Shown here one piece after another: positions 1 to 11,137 of a DNA stretch of 64,000 nucleotides (position 1 is its first letter; each line of letters starts with the position of its first letter). The notes below the pieces were generated by a model. That model was not told the DNA's origin. It worked only from the letters and a program-made list of their open reading frames with translations, and did not search any database. The stretch spans positions 6,944,001 to 7,008,000 of the forward strand of contig JAKSXM010000272.1 of the NCBI GenBank assembly GCA_022575985.1, in the 5' to 3' direction. Source of the DNA: Anagrus nilaparvatae (lineage: Eukaryota; Arthropoda; Insecta; Hymenoptera; Mymaridae). A program made the translations under genes and the position numbers.

Positions 1-1274
1 GTAGCAAAAAACTTAACGTAAATAAAGTGTAATTTTAAAATTAGCTATTTAAATCATCATTATTATTGCATTGTTTGCATAAAAAGTGTAAAATTAAATA
101 AATAAATAATTGTTCGTTATTAAGTTAAATATGCACATACGATAATTTTCATAAATAATTTTCACATTATACGTACTTAAGAAAATTTCTAAGTAAATTG
201 TCAATTACATTATATGATTATAAAGAATGTGTTTCACACTTGAAAAAAAAAAAAGAAAAAAAGTAACATAATAAACACAAAGCTCAAGTAAATACACATG
301 GCCAAGTTCATAATATAATCGCTCATTCACACATCAGCTGCGAATAGTCACGCACTTTATTCTTCTATAAGAGACTCGCTATAGTCCCGGAATCATCAAA
401 AAAGACGCTTATTACTTCAAGCTCCGGTTATTTCACATCTAGATTTAAAAAAAAAAAAGAAAAAATCTATCTACTATTTCTTTGTGCTTCGTTAATTTTT
501 TTACATTTTTTTCTAATAAGTGACAATGACATTTTTTTACAATCTATGACAATTTTTTTTTTTGTAACTTTGCGTGTTTATATATATTTATAATATGCTT
601 GGGTAATCATAATTTTTTCTACCTTCTTTTTTTATTTTAATTAAATTCTCGTGAAATTCTTCTTTTTTTTACTCCGTATTCTTTTATTTACTTTTTTCTA
701 ATTATAAAAATATATAATTTCATATTAATAGGTATATATCTTTATTTTGCACTTGCGTGTAATTTTTTATAAATAATTATATAAATCTGCTAAGTGAAAT
801 AATATTAGTCCTTGTGTTTGCTGGTGTAGAATCAGTCGAGAATTAGTTTAAGTGATTGATGTATTAGGTCTATAATAAATGACCTTTTCAATACCTTTTA
901 CTAGATTTTCTTTTTATTCGAAAGTAACATTATTATTGGATTGTAAGAAAAAAGAATTTTTGTTTGTTTAAATAAAGTATAAAATACTTTTTTTACATTC
1001 CAATCTAAAAATAAGATAATTAAAATATTTTTAAAATAATAATTTTCTACATTAGAATATTATTATTAGAAAATGATTTATTCAGAAACTTTAGAAGTAA
1101 TCTCGGAAGTAATGATAATTAAAAACAAAATTTTACTTTACCATAACTTTAAAAGTGAAAAATATAAAAGTTTTTTTGATCACAAGAACAAATATCTGAA
1201 TATTATGTTTATTGTATATGTTTTTAGGTACTTATATGTCATTACAAAATAATTGGAAAATTTTGAAATAAATT

Positions 1275-1312
1275 ATTCTCGCAAATGAAATGACTTTTTG
1301 AATCTATATAAG
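1275..1312 (-). repeat. Dispersed 39-bp motif, copy 1
   Basis: On the minus strand this reads a CTTATATA-type left part followed by TTTCATTTGCGAGAAT, matching the other copies in the window. See the finding on the dispersed motif. Confidence 0.6.
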
Positions 1313-1746
1313 CAATGAACACGATACAAGTTATGATATGCTTAAATTTAATTTATAAATATGGGATATGGGATTCTAGTTTAAGATAGATTTTGGAGAA
1401 CTATAATAAATTACTGTGTTAGATATATTGGAAATAGATTCGCCAAGAAAAAAATAAATATTAAATAAATATTATCTATTTTTATCAAAGGATGCAGCTG
1501 TATTTGATTGACCTAAATTATTGTTTTAATTAAGATTTTAACTGCTGAATGACAACAAGTTTCCGATGCAATAGTTTGTGCGATTATTCGAGCACAACTG
1601 ATATAATAATTTGATTGACTACGATACTATTTCGTAGTTTCGACTGATAACGATTGCAGAATTAGTGATAAAATATTACGGACTTGAAAGGTGAAAACTC
1701 TAAAAAAAAATAAAATTAAAAACTTAAAAAAAAAATAAAATTAGAT

Positions 1747-1829
1747 TAATCAGAAGTGTTTTGGTTAACTTGAGTGATTGCAGCTTTATATTAAAAATTA
1801 CCAAAATACTCTATTTTATAACATTGTGC
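1747..1829 (+). repeat. Dispersed repeat of about 80 bp, copy 1
   Basis: The segment shares blocks such as TTTTGGTTA, GCAGCTTT and CTATTTTATAACATTGT, in the same order and spacing, with 30800-30880. Flanking sequence differs between the two copies. It is probably the end of an old transposon or SINE-like unit; the family is not recognised. Confidence 0.65.
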
Positions 1830-4254
1830 ACTGCGTTTCTTAGCCCGGAAGGCCCATTGGAATAAACAGCGGGTAACGGGAATGTTTTTTAAATAAAGTA
1901 TATTCTTATATAACTATAGATTGTCATAAGTATTGATAAAATGATTAAAATAAATTAGTTAATTTAGCAAAACCACTGGAAAAATGATTTTTTTTTAATA
2001 CATATACTGAATTCCAAGCTTATACCATTTGCAGTATTTTAAATTTTTAATTAAAATACAATGTTTTCCTTCTGTACTTTTTATTAAAAAATCAATGTAA
2101 ATTTTTCTTTTATACACATGTTATACTTAAATTTTAAAACAATATAAAATAAATATTCAATGTATGCTCATCGAATTGAAACTAAAAAAAAAAAAAAATA
2201 TGAGAAAAAAAAGGAATTATTTAAAAAAAAAATTATTTATTTATAAACAGCGTTTTTTTAAAAAAAAAGTAATAACAGTATAATAATTATTTAAAAAAAA
2301 AAAAAGAGAAAAAAATTAAAGCATTGAAAATCAAGAAAATTATTTTATGCTATACATAGATATATATATTTTTACCGAGAACCATATGTCGATGAATATT
2401 TTATTTATCTCTATTATTTAAAAGAAAACTCCATACTTGAATAATAACATAGAAAAAAAAATTATATTCTATAATATTATTTCGAAAAAAAAAAAAAAAA
2501 ACGTTATACTTACAATTAAAATAACGCAATTGCTTATTTTCTTAAGATATAACAATTTTTTGCTATAGACATGCATTTATATATATAAATCTATTCTTTT
2601 AAAAAAACTTCCTATTTTACGATCTGTCGCGCGGGAAATGTTAATTTTTTTTATATTCAGAGAGAAAATAGAAAACGTATATTGTAGGTGTATTTCAATA
2701 TTGTACTCATAAGGGGAGACCACGTACTAAATTACTATATATAGTTATGGATGAGTTTATTAAGTTAAAAAAACCTACCTGATACCTTTTTTGGGCTTGA
2801 AAATGTAAGGCTCTATATATTATTAAGATAAGAATTTAGGACTATCTTTTAGATAACGCAGTCGTTTGATCGCTAAACTAATTATCAAAAATACTTTTTT
2901 TGTGCAAGTGTCATTTTTTAAACCTTGTAAGCCGCTTTTTACTACTAATTCTTTCTTCATTACAGCCAATACACAAAATGCCAATTTTTACCCAAAATTT
3001 GATAAAATTTTAAATTATTGTATAAATGATAATTGAAAAAAAAATTTAGATTATTCACGACCTTACTTCTAAGTGATACGTTAGAAAAATCAGAATACTT
3101 CTTTACTAATGATGTTCCAAAAAAATGAAATTTAGTTAAAGTACAGTATTGTAGAAGAGCTTTGATATACACATGACATTTATTTCCATAGGTATTGAGT
3201 TATATAAAATAATGTCTTTAATTTATAGGATTGAAAGAAATTTTCTCATAGAAAAAAGAAGAAGAGTATATTATAATTTACTTATTATAAATAATAATTA
3301 TTAAATAAGTACTTTTATTGTTTGACAATGTATGTATTCTTTTTTTTTCGTCGTTTGTTGTTATTCTTTATTATATTCGTATGCGTATGCATAACGCCCC
3401 CGCTATATCTTGAAAATAATAATAAAAAGTAAAAAGTCTTATTATATATGACAGAGAGAAAAAACAATAAATGATACAATAATATGACAATGACGAAGAC
3501 GTGTATAAATAATATAAAGGTGCATATAATATAATATAAACTAAAGCAAGATTCGATGAGAGCGGATGTTACCAAGGGACAGTTGCGTGAACTTGCTTCG
3601 TATTGTCTCCTTGTGTATGCATTTCTATAAGATTTTTTTATTATTATTTAACTTTTTTGACGTTTCAAGAAGGGGGTTAACTTAAACTCACTAAAGTGCA
3701 ATGTCAAGAAAGAAACCATAACGTTATAATTTATCGCAACTCTGCTCCATTGTACTTGTCTTTTCGCGGAGGCGGTCTGACGAATCGGATGGAAAAATAA
3801 AGAATTATATCATAAAGATTGTCCGTCTTACTACACTCCTTTTAATATACTATTCCCATTCCAGATACATATATACTTGACCTCTCTTACTAACAATTTT
3901 TACCGATTATTTATTAGTCTATTTTTAATCCTCAATACAGTAATCAAAAGATTACGCAAATTTGTCTGCAAATATCTACCTTTTCGAAATATTAGATAAA
4001 TTTTCCATTTGACCCCTCTTAAAGACGTTCATTTTTACATCCCTCCCCTCAACATTTGGAGCTTTTTTCATTACTCCTCGTCATGTTAATAAAAATATGT
4101 TAGTAATACGGACTTCTAAATTGTAGGTGGTGCAGAATGCAGAAAATAAAAGCATGTTGCCACTGTATGTCATAATTGAGGACGTTTTTATAAGGTTTAC
4201 TTAAGGCATCAAATTATTTATAATTCTACGTTTCAAAAGATGAAATTTTCGTCA

Positions 4255-4549
4255 TACTCCAGTCAAAATACGGGTTTGGGTAGACTTGCGGTTGCGAATA
4301 CGAGATTTGCTCTAGTATAGGTTTTTTGGGTCGCTGAACATGAAAATTGGGGTCATTTCGTAAAGAAAATTGCGCTTCACCCTTAAATTTGCAAAAACTA
4401 CCCCCAAAAGGGGTTTTATTTACATATTTGCACTTTGAGCGCTCAGATTTGCACCATACGGGTTTTTTAGGTCGCTGATCAAGAATTTCGACTTCTTTTT
4501 CATAAATAAGTGAAAATACAACCCCCCCCCCCGTATTTTGACTAGAGTA
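4255..4549. mobile_element. MITE-like element with TA target duplication
   Basis: The ends form near-perfect inverted repeats: CTCCAGTCAAAATACGGG on the left and its complement CCCGTATTTTGACTAGAG on the right, with one mismatch. TA lies directly outside each end (4255-4256 and 4548-4549). The interior of about 290 bp is non-coding and holds two imperfect direct copies of a GGTTTTTT-GGTCGCTGA block. Size, inverted ends and TA flanks suit a non-autonomous Tc1/mariner-type element; the superfamily is inferred from the TA only. Confidence 0.75.
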
Positions 4550-4908
4550 TTATAGCTCATGCTAAAAAGCCTGTCCAAAGCCAGCAATTGGCCTCACCAA
4601 TCGTAAATGAAAAATAAAATTCTTTTATCCAATACAGTTTCACTTGGAAACTTGAAATTGGAAGAGAGCAATCTGAAAAATATTTATGATTAAAATATTT
4701 CTACCCATTGAGCAGTATAATTGTGAAATAAATAAAGGAGCTATGGTAATAATTTTTATCAACAAATTCCTGGATTAGTTTGAAAAAGAAAATAATTTAT
4801 TCAAGTTATATCATAAAAATACAAATAAAATTTTATATATACAAATTATTATTTTAAATCTAAGGGGTATACGATACTTAAAAATTCGAAAAAGATGTTT
4901 TAAATATA

Positions 4909-5317
4909 CACTGTAAAAAGTAACTTTCTTAGATTTACAAAAAAAATAGAATTTTTTCGAAAAATTAGTGAATTTTCAAAAAAATTTGTAAATATTCGAT
5001 AAAAATCGTAAATTTACTAAATTTAGTATATTATCGAAAAATTCGAGAATTCTCGATTTTTTTTGTGAATTTACAACTATTTTTCGTAAATTTACAACTA
5101 TTTTTTGAAAACTTTTGAAAAAAAATTGTAAATTATCAATTTTTCTTGCGAATTCACAAAAAAAAAATTGAGAATACTCGAATTTTTTGTTAATATACTA
5201 TATTTAGTAATTATACGATTTTTTTCGAATATTTAAAAATTTTTTCGAAAATTTACTAATTTTTCGAAAATGTTCTAATTTTTTTGTTAATATAAGGAAG
5301 TTATACTTTTTACAGTG
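4909..5317. mobile_element. Palindromic MITE, copy 1 (intact)
   Basis: This 409-bp element begins CACTGTAAAAAGTAACTTTC and ends with the complement-like AAGTTATACTTTTTACAGTG, with TA immediately outside both ends (4907-4908, 5318-5319). Nearly the whole body is a degenerate palindrome built of TCGAAAAAT, GTAAATTTAC and CGAGAATTCTCG modules, so one strand can fold on itself along most of its length. It encodes nothing. The copy at 5779-8713 has the same sequence with an insertion, which confirms the boundaries. A Tc1/mariner-type non-autonomous origin is inferred from the TA flanks. Confidence 0.85.
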
Positions 5318-5346
5318 TAACAAAATAATTTAAGACTTAAAAATCG

Positions 5347-5419
5347 TTCTCGTCAAACGTTTGCAATCGTTTGACGAGAAAAAAAATACCGCTTGCCGCA
5401 AGCGGATTTTTTTTCAGTG
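5347..5419. repeat. Two consecutive perfect hairpins, probable transposon end
   Basis: The first hairpin has 13-bp perfect arms (5347-5359 and 5368-5380, core CTCGTCAAACG) around an 8-nt loop. The second has 7-bp arms CCGCTTG/CAAGCGG (5389-5395 and 5399-5405) around a 3-nt loop. A T run and CAGTG follow at 5415-5419, then TA. The CAGTG-TA ending matches the MITE end at 5313-5319, so this may be the terminus of another TA-flanked element whose left end I cannot define. Confidence 0.55.
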
Positions 5420-5601
5420 TAAATATATGGTTAAAAAATCTTGATTTCAAAATGTGCTGTGAGAAAACACCCAGTGTCGGAGAGAGCGTTCTTAACTATT
5501 TTGAGTATAATTTTCACTAAAAAAGAGGAATTAAAACAATATTTTCAAATAATAGCAGTTATTTTGAACTTGAAGAAGAAAAGAGTACGTATTATATAGG
5601 A

Positions 5602-5697
5602 TAACAGTGTTAAATTATGTGTAAATTATGTGTAACTGATGTTTTAACACTGTTTACGTATAATTTACACAAAATATAACAGTGTTATACACTGTTT
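5602..5697. repeat. Imperfect inverted repeat with AACAGTGTT modules
   Basis: AACAGTGTTA followed by two direct GTGTAAATTAT-type units on the left is mirrored by AATTTACACAAAATATAACAGTGTT on the right, split here by a short spacer containing TAACACTGTTTACG. It is non-coding and lies between the two palindromic MITE copies. It may be a small foldback remnant. Confidence 0.4.
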
Positions 5698-6079
5698 CAA
5701 TGTCTCAGGTGGGATATACAAAGTAGTTATCAAATTTACAAACGGTGAATATAAATTAAATAATTTTGCTTAAAACTACACGGTAAAAATAGATTTACAA
5801 AAAAAATAGAATTTTTTCGAAAAATTAGTGAATTTTCAAAAAATTTTGTAAATATTTGATAAAAATCGTAAATTTACTAAATTTAGTATATTATCGAAAA
5901 ATTCGAGAATTCTCGATTTTTTTTTATGATTTTACGAAAAAAGTTGTAAATTCTCAACTATTTTTCGGAAATTTACAACTATTTTTTGAAAACTTTTGAA
6001 AAAAAATTGTAAATTATCAATTTTTCTTGCGAATTCACAAGAAAAAATCGAGAATACTCGAATTTTTTGATAATATACT

Positions 6080-8573
6080 CGTTTTCGCTTCAGCTGGTTC
6101 TGCTGCATTTCTACACTATGATAATGCTTTAGTATCATTGGACTCTAAACATCATGAATCAGCCACTTTTATTATAAATAGTGAATTATTTCTACATCCT
6201 GACAATTTCCATCATTAAAGATACAACTTCAATAGAATGGATCCTGATATAATGAACTACTGTCTCAGCTGGATAAATTGGTTTGAATTTATTCATCTTA
6301 ATTTATACTCATTTGAATTTTGTATTGAAAATTTTTATATGTTATTAAATATACTTATTGATGTTACAGTACCAAAATTTAATGTAAAACGTAGTACTTT
6401 TCCAAATTGGTTCAGTAGGGATCTAATTTCAATTATTTTACAAAAAAAGAAATTTCATACCCTTTGGAAAATTACTGAAAACTTTGATTATTATATTGAG
6501 TTTAAGAGACTGAGAGCTATTAGTAAGGTAAACTCAAGATCATGCTATAAATTGTACATATCTAAAATACAAAATTCAGTAAAGCATAATATTAAATTCT
6601 TTTGGAATTATTTTAATAATCATAAGGGTCGAACTGCGTACCCTTCTTCTATGTATTTAGACAATAAGTTGAGTGATAATAACCAAGCTATCGCTGATCT
6701 AATTGCTAATTATTTTTCTTCTGTCTACGAATCTCCTACTGATCTCTCAACCTATTGCCAACTTACATATAGCCCAAATACTATTATCAATGAATTTAAT
6801 GTAACCGTTGAACTTATTGAAAACGCTGGCAAAGCCCTAAAAAATTCGAATGGGATGGGTCCTGACTTTATCCCTGAATCTTTTGTAAAAGCATGTCTTC
6901 CTAATCTTATTTTACCTTTACTACTGCTTTTCTCCCAATCCTTTCTCACTGGGTATATTCCATCCATCTGGATGCGTTCATTCATCACTGCTATCTTTAA
7001 AGACGGTGATAGAATGGATGTAAAAAACTATAGACCAATTACCATTCTATGTGTATTTTTTAAACTCTTTGATCATATTTTCTATTTACTACTATATGAT
7101 AAAGTTTCTACCCTTATAAGTAAAAATCAACATGGTTTTCTAAAGGGTCGTTCTGTTACTACTAATTTATTTAATTTTGTAAATGAAACAACAGATATGG
7201 TTAATTCGGGCTCACAGATGGATGTACTATACTTTGATCTGGCTAAAGCTTTTGACAAAGTTAATTATTTATTACTGATTGAAAAATTGGATAGAATTGG
7301 TATCAGGGGGAAGGCCTTGTCATGGATACGTTTTTATCTGAAAAGTAGACTTCAATCGGTTAGATTCAATGGTGCCATATCAAGGTGGTTTCATGCCTCT
7401 TCGGGTGTCCCCCAAGGGTCACATTCGGGACCTTTGTTATTTTTAATTTTTATGAACAATGTGCACTCTAATATACTTTATTCTACTCTTGAACTTTTTG
7501 CTGATGACACGAGACTTAGGAAATGTATTACTTCACCAATTGATGCTTTGTTGTTAAAAATTGATTCTAATAATTTTATAAATTGGCTTACTCAAAATGG
7601 TTTCTCCATAAATAAGAAAAAATCACAAGTAATTAGTTTTGGTAAAAAAGACAAAATCTTTACTTTCAATTACCATATAAACTGCTATCCTCTGTCTCGA
7701 GTCTCAGTAGTCACAAGGAAGATGGTAGGCTTCATTAAGAGAGCCACTTATTGCTTTAATTCTGGTGATTGCCTTAGTTATCTCTATAAAACTCTTGTTC
7801 TCCCACATTTTACATACTGTTCTATTGTTTGGCAACCCTTTACCCGTACAAATTACGAGAGATTGAACTCCATCTCTATAGAAACTTTTTAAGATACACT
7901 GCTTATAAAATGGGATGCCCATTGAGTTTTGATAATCACTCCTATGAGAAGATATCATCAAGGCTCAATATTCATACTATTGAATCCTACCATCAAGTTT
8001 GTGACTTATTGTTTGCCTACTCTGCTATTTGTTCTTCTGGTACAAATGATAACCAGTTTCATTTTGATATGAGAACTCAAGCATATGATCTGAGATATTC
8101 GAGACCACTTCGCGAGTCTCAGTCAAGATCAAACTTGCTTTTCTACTCACCATTGAATCGTATACGTAGAAGTTGGAATTTAGACCCTGAACTCCAAATT
8201 TCCTTAACTAGTCTGGACCAAACCCAATTCAGGAATTTTGTGAGGTCTAAATACCTTAAAAACTATGAATAGCTCTCTTTTATTTCATTCTTATTATACT
8301 TATTTCATTAGGTTTTATTTTTTGCTATGTTTAATTAATTTCTTTTAACCTGCTGAACCTCTTTGTTTAGTAAAATAAATATTTTTTATTATAAAATGTA
8401 ATTTTATATATTTAAATGATTGTTATGTTACTAGTCATATTTTATTATATATATATCAAAATTTTTTTTTTATTAGTTAACATAAATAATTTGTAAATTT
8501 ACTGTATAAAGGGTAGAAATACCTGTTAATTTTAAAAAATAAAAACAACTTATTTTTTTTGAATCTAAAATAA
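6080..8573 (+). mobile_element. 5'-truncated non-LTR retrotransposon (Jockey/CR1-like)
   Basis: The insertion starts exactly where the palindromic MITE homology stops. It is bounded by a candidate 8-bp target duplication, AATATACT, at 6072-6079 and 8574-8581. The 5' end retains what may be a remnant of the endonuclease C-terminus (frame at 6080-6217, with a D-S-K-H-H-like patch). Reverse transcriptase and a CR1/Jockey-type C-terminal region follow, then an AT-rich 3' tail with ATAAATA near 8380. Truncation at the 5' end is typical of LINE insertions. The exact 3' end is uncertain because 8400-8573 is AT-rich and featureless. Confidence 0.8.
6237..8272 (+). pseudogene. LINE reverse transcriptase, frameshifted
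   Basis: The first frame (6237-7892, 551 codons) carries the linker FPNWFSRDL (residues 55-63), QHGFLKGRSVTTN (298-310), the catalytic patch FDLAKAFD (333-340), GVPQGS (390-395) and the catalytic FADD box (421-424). These are classic non-LTR reverse transcriptase motifs. The expected segment between residues 489 and 490, normally a DLGV-type motif before the thumb region, is missing, which suggests a deletion of roughly 20-25 codons near position 7704. The frame stops at 7890, while the C-terminal region (FLRYTAYKMG and a later NSPI-like LLFYSPLNRIRR) continues in another frame to 8272, so an indel lies near 7865-7890. Deletion, frameshift and missing endonuclease make this a dead copy. The exact clade is unresolved. 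Confidence 0.88.
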
Positions 8574-8715
8574 AATATACTTAGTAAATAATAATATATT
8601 TAGTAAATATATACGATTTTTTTCGAATATTTACAAATTTATTCGAAAATTTACCAATTTTTCGAAAATGTTCTAATTTTTTTGTTAATATAAGAAAGTT
8701 TCTTTTTACAGTGTA

Positions 8716-9173
8716 ATTTTTAAATGTTTATATCGCATTTTTATATATTTTAATATAAAAAAATGTTGAAGGTAACACAACAAAATTTTTCAATTTAATT
8801 TTATTTTTTGTAATAACATATTGTGTGTTTTAATAGAACAAGTGAATAAAACAAAATAGAATCAAATAGAATCATTGGAACTACTGTGATAGCCAGTAAT
8901 TTAAATAAGCTATTACAAAAAAGATTTAAACAAGAAGATTATTTTATTTTTGAAGTAAGTTCTTCCTTTCACACATTTGACAAACATTTCTAACTTTACA
9001 CTGAAGAAAAAATTTGCTTGCATCAAAGAGCAGTCAACTTGTGGTTTTACTTTGGATTACAAGGTGAAATTAGTTACTATTTATCAAAAAAATAAGACTC
9101 CCGAAATAATAGCTCATTTAATCATTTATTTAGTGCTATCACTAAATACTTGGGCAATTATGGAGCAATTTTT
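8716..9173. other. Intergenic DNA downstream of the IR-like gene
   Basis: AT-rich sequence between the split MITE and the 3' end of the receptor gene. The 66-codon open frame at 8977-9177 shows no recognisable protein. TTTATT at 9125-9130 reads AATAAA on the minus strand, about 45 bp past the receptor stop, and is a likely polyadenylation signal. Confidence 0.5.
9125..9130 (-). promoter_or_regulatory. Candidate polyadenylation signal of the IR-like gene
   Basis: AATAAA on the minus strand about 45 bp beyond the stop codon. In such AT-rich DNA the hexamer is common by chance, so the support is positional. Confidence 0.4.
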
Positions 9174-10973
9174 TTAAAGAGGTCTTACTCTACAGCTCCT
9201 TTTGTACAGTATCTTCTTTATCAAATAGTGATATATCAGTTCCAGAATAATTGTTATTATGGCTAAAGAAAAACCAATAGACAATTCTAGTAACAATACG
9301 ATAAGAAGTATATTCTGATCCTCATAAAGATCATAATCATTTGCATTCTCCGGTCTTGCTACTTTGTACTCTGATTCCCATTTTACATCTAAACCAGTTT
9401 CAAAAATCCATCGATCAACTTTAGAGAATTTTGGTATCAAGAAATAGTTATTGCCAAAATTCATATTCATTATTAAAGTAGGTAAATTAAAATCCATCTT
9501 CACGAATCTTCCTGCTTGGTCACCAAACATACTATTATAGATATGATTGTCTGCTTCTAAATCCTTTAATATTAATATTTCCTTTTTATCTGCATTGAAT
9601 TGAAAACTATTCTTTTGAATTTGAATTATTTTCAAGAACTTTGAAATATCTTTGCTGGCGTTGGTATAATAACCATCTAGACGAGCATTCACAGATCCAC
9701 GTACTGTTATATTCTTTCGAAGAATTTCCCTAATAGATTCTATAAGTGGATATTCAGATGATTCAAGATTAATTTTGACTAATTCTGAAACCAAATCGGG
9801 TCCATAAGTCAGTGAAAATATTATAATTGTCATATATATTATTTTTGAACGTAATTGTTGTGGGTTAGCACTCATAATTCCCAATAACAATAAAAAGATG
9901 TTATAAACTGACCAATCCCCTTGAAGTTTGAAAAAACGTGCTGATAGAAAAATTATTAAAAGAATCGCAACAAAACAGAAAAAGTAATGCACGTTATTAG
10001 CAAATTTATATCGACTCTCTTGAACTAATGGTACAAGTGCAACATATTTTTCATAATATAAAATATTCAGAGAACGATATAATTTTAAACTTCCAATGGT
10101 TTCCGTTTCACTTAAAAGTGAAACAATTCCTATTCTTTGAAGATAATCGATACTAAATCCTGTGTTAATCGGAAGTAATAAGTATGTTGCATTCATATTT
10201 TTTATAAAGCATTGAAGAACTTTAAGCAATCGTAATTTTTTGTTTAATCTTGCTGGTCTATTATAGTTATCAAAATACTGAGATAATGGCCTTACAAAAC
10301 CAAATCTCATCAAGTAAAAATTTAAATTTTTTAGTTTATTAGGAAATGTTATTATTTTTGAAGAGATGTTGTTCAGATTCTTAACTCGAGGATTTTGATA
10401 AACATTTGCATAAAATACGTTGTACATATTCTTAGAATTCACTTCCATTATTGTAGTATCAATAAATCCTTGATTCCAAGTAAAACCTAAAATTTCCATT
10501 TTCTCATTGAAAGAAACGTTACTGTTCAATAACAAAATTAAAATTTTTAAATTATTTTTATACAATTGTGTAAATATCAGTAAATCAAGAAAATTCATTA
10601 ATTCAACAAAACTTGTTCTCTTATCATCTTTTAAAGTGATGGCAAAAATGTGCAAAGGTGCAGAGACTTTTCGGTTGTAAATAATATTCCCATCAGTAAA
10701 TGAATTAGGTAAAACTTGCTTAAGCTCTTCGTACGGAACAAAGTTGAAAAACTGCGGAACATCGTTTATATTTACTTCGGTCGTCGGAACATAATTTTTC
10801 ACTTGCTTAAAAATTAAACTTCCTTTGCCCAAACTTTTTCTAGTTTCATTATCCATATATAGCATTAAAGATCTTGGCTTTACTTCGTCAATAACGTTAG
10901 ATATTATTTCGTCTAGTACTTCAGCGCACATCAGTGGAAAACACAAAATTAATAAAATTTTTAGAAAATGCAT
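9174..10973 (-). CDS. Divergent ionotropic receptor (IR)
   Basis: Single open frame of 599 residues starting at ATG. It resembles insect divergent ionotropic receptors, which are chemosensory relatives of ionotropic glutamate receptors acting as ligand-gated cation channel subunits in sensory neuron membranes. A signal peptide is visible at residues 1-17. A low-similarity extracellular part follows, then a first membrane span at about 329-346, a pore-loop region with GDWSVYN (352-358), a second span at about 377-392 with an SANPQQLRSK segment just before it (the usual place for PQQLR-type motifs in this family), a second ligand-binding lobe (about 400-550) and a last span at about 554-580. 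The C-tail is short. The usual glutamate-binding residues are not obvious, as is common in divergent IRs. The absence of introns is also common for lineage-expanded IRs. No IR subfamily can be assigned by eye. The frame is intact, so it is likely functional. Confidence 0.85.
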   Translation of the reverse strand: MHFLKILLILCFPLMCAEVLDEIISNVIDEVKPRSLMLYMDNETRKSLGKGSLIFKQVKNYVPTTEVNINDVPQFFNFVPYEELKQVLPNSFTDGNIIYNRKVSAPLHIFAITLKDDKRTSFVELMNFLDLLIFTQLYKNNLKILILLLNSNVSFNEKMEILGFTWNQGFIDTTIMEVNSKNMYNVFYANVYQNPRVKNLNNISSKIITFPNKLKNLNFYLMRFGFVRPLSQYFDNYNRPARLNKKLRLLKVLQCFIKNMNATYLLLPINTGFSIDYLQRIGIVSLLSETETIGSLKLYRSLNILYYEKYVALVPLVQESRYKFANNVHYFFCFVAILLIIFLSARFFKLQGDWSVYNIFLLLLGIMSANPQQLRSKIIYMTIIIFSLTYGPDLVSELVKINLESSEYPLIESIREILRKNITVRGSVNARLDGYYTNASKDISKFLKIIQIQKNSFQFNADKKEILILKDLEADNHIYNSMFGDQAGRFVKMDFNLPTLIMNMNFGNNYFLIPKFSKVDRWIFETGLDVKWESEYKVARPENANDYDLYEDQNILLIVLLLELSIGFSLAIITIILELIYHYLIKKILYKRSCRVRPL

Positions 10974-11091
10974 ACTATTTTCTAATTTTTGATTTTACAA
11001 TTAACAACAGATTTAATGTTTTTTTTCTCGGATTCATAAAAGATGTTTAAATTGTTATTTACCAAAGACTGATTGTTTAGACTTTAACAAA

Positions 11092-11137
11092 CCCACGATC
11101 ACGAGAGACCGGCTTGGCCGGTTCAAGTGATCGTGGG
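11092..11137. repeat. Two-tier GC-rich hairpin
   Basis: Perfect 11-bp arms CCCACGATCAC (11092-11102) and GTGATCGTGGG (11127-11137) enclose a second stem ACCGG/CCGGT (11108-11112 and 11118-11122). It stands out as a GC-rich block in AT-rich DNA about 120 bp upstream of the receptor start. It may be a transposon terminus or a structured RNA element; no family is recognised. Confidence 0.6.

Larger units (their letters stand above)
1..4254. other. AT-rich intergenic DNA, no gene seen
   Basis: This stretch has only short open frames full of lysine, phenylalanine and asparagine codons, as expected by chance in such AT-rich DNA. It contains long A and T runs, one copy of the dispersed 39-bp motif and one copy of an 80-bp dispersed repeat, listed separately. 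About 3560-3800 is somewhat richer in GC and CpG than its surroundings but shows no coding pattern. I see no RNA gene. Confidence 0.6.
5779..8713. mobile_element. Palindromic MITE, copy 2, split by a LINE insertion
   Basis: The left part (5779-6079) matches 4909-5199 of copy 1 almost base for base. The right part (about 8582-8713) matches copy 1 from about 5200 to its end. TA flanks both outer ends (5777-5778, 8714-8715). The roughly 2.5 kb between the halves is a LINE. Without it this copy would be about 433 bp, close to the 409 bp of copy 1. The match breaks in the middle of the shared TAATATACT, which marks the insertion point. Confidence 0.85.

Noticed and set aside
8977..9177. 66-codon open frame next to the receptor gene
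   Set aside because: No homology or motif is recognisable, and it opens without ATG and runs into the receptor stop region on the other strand.
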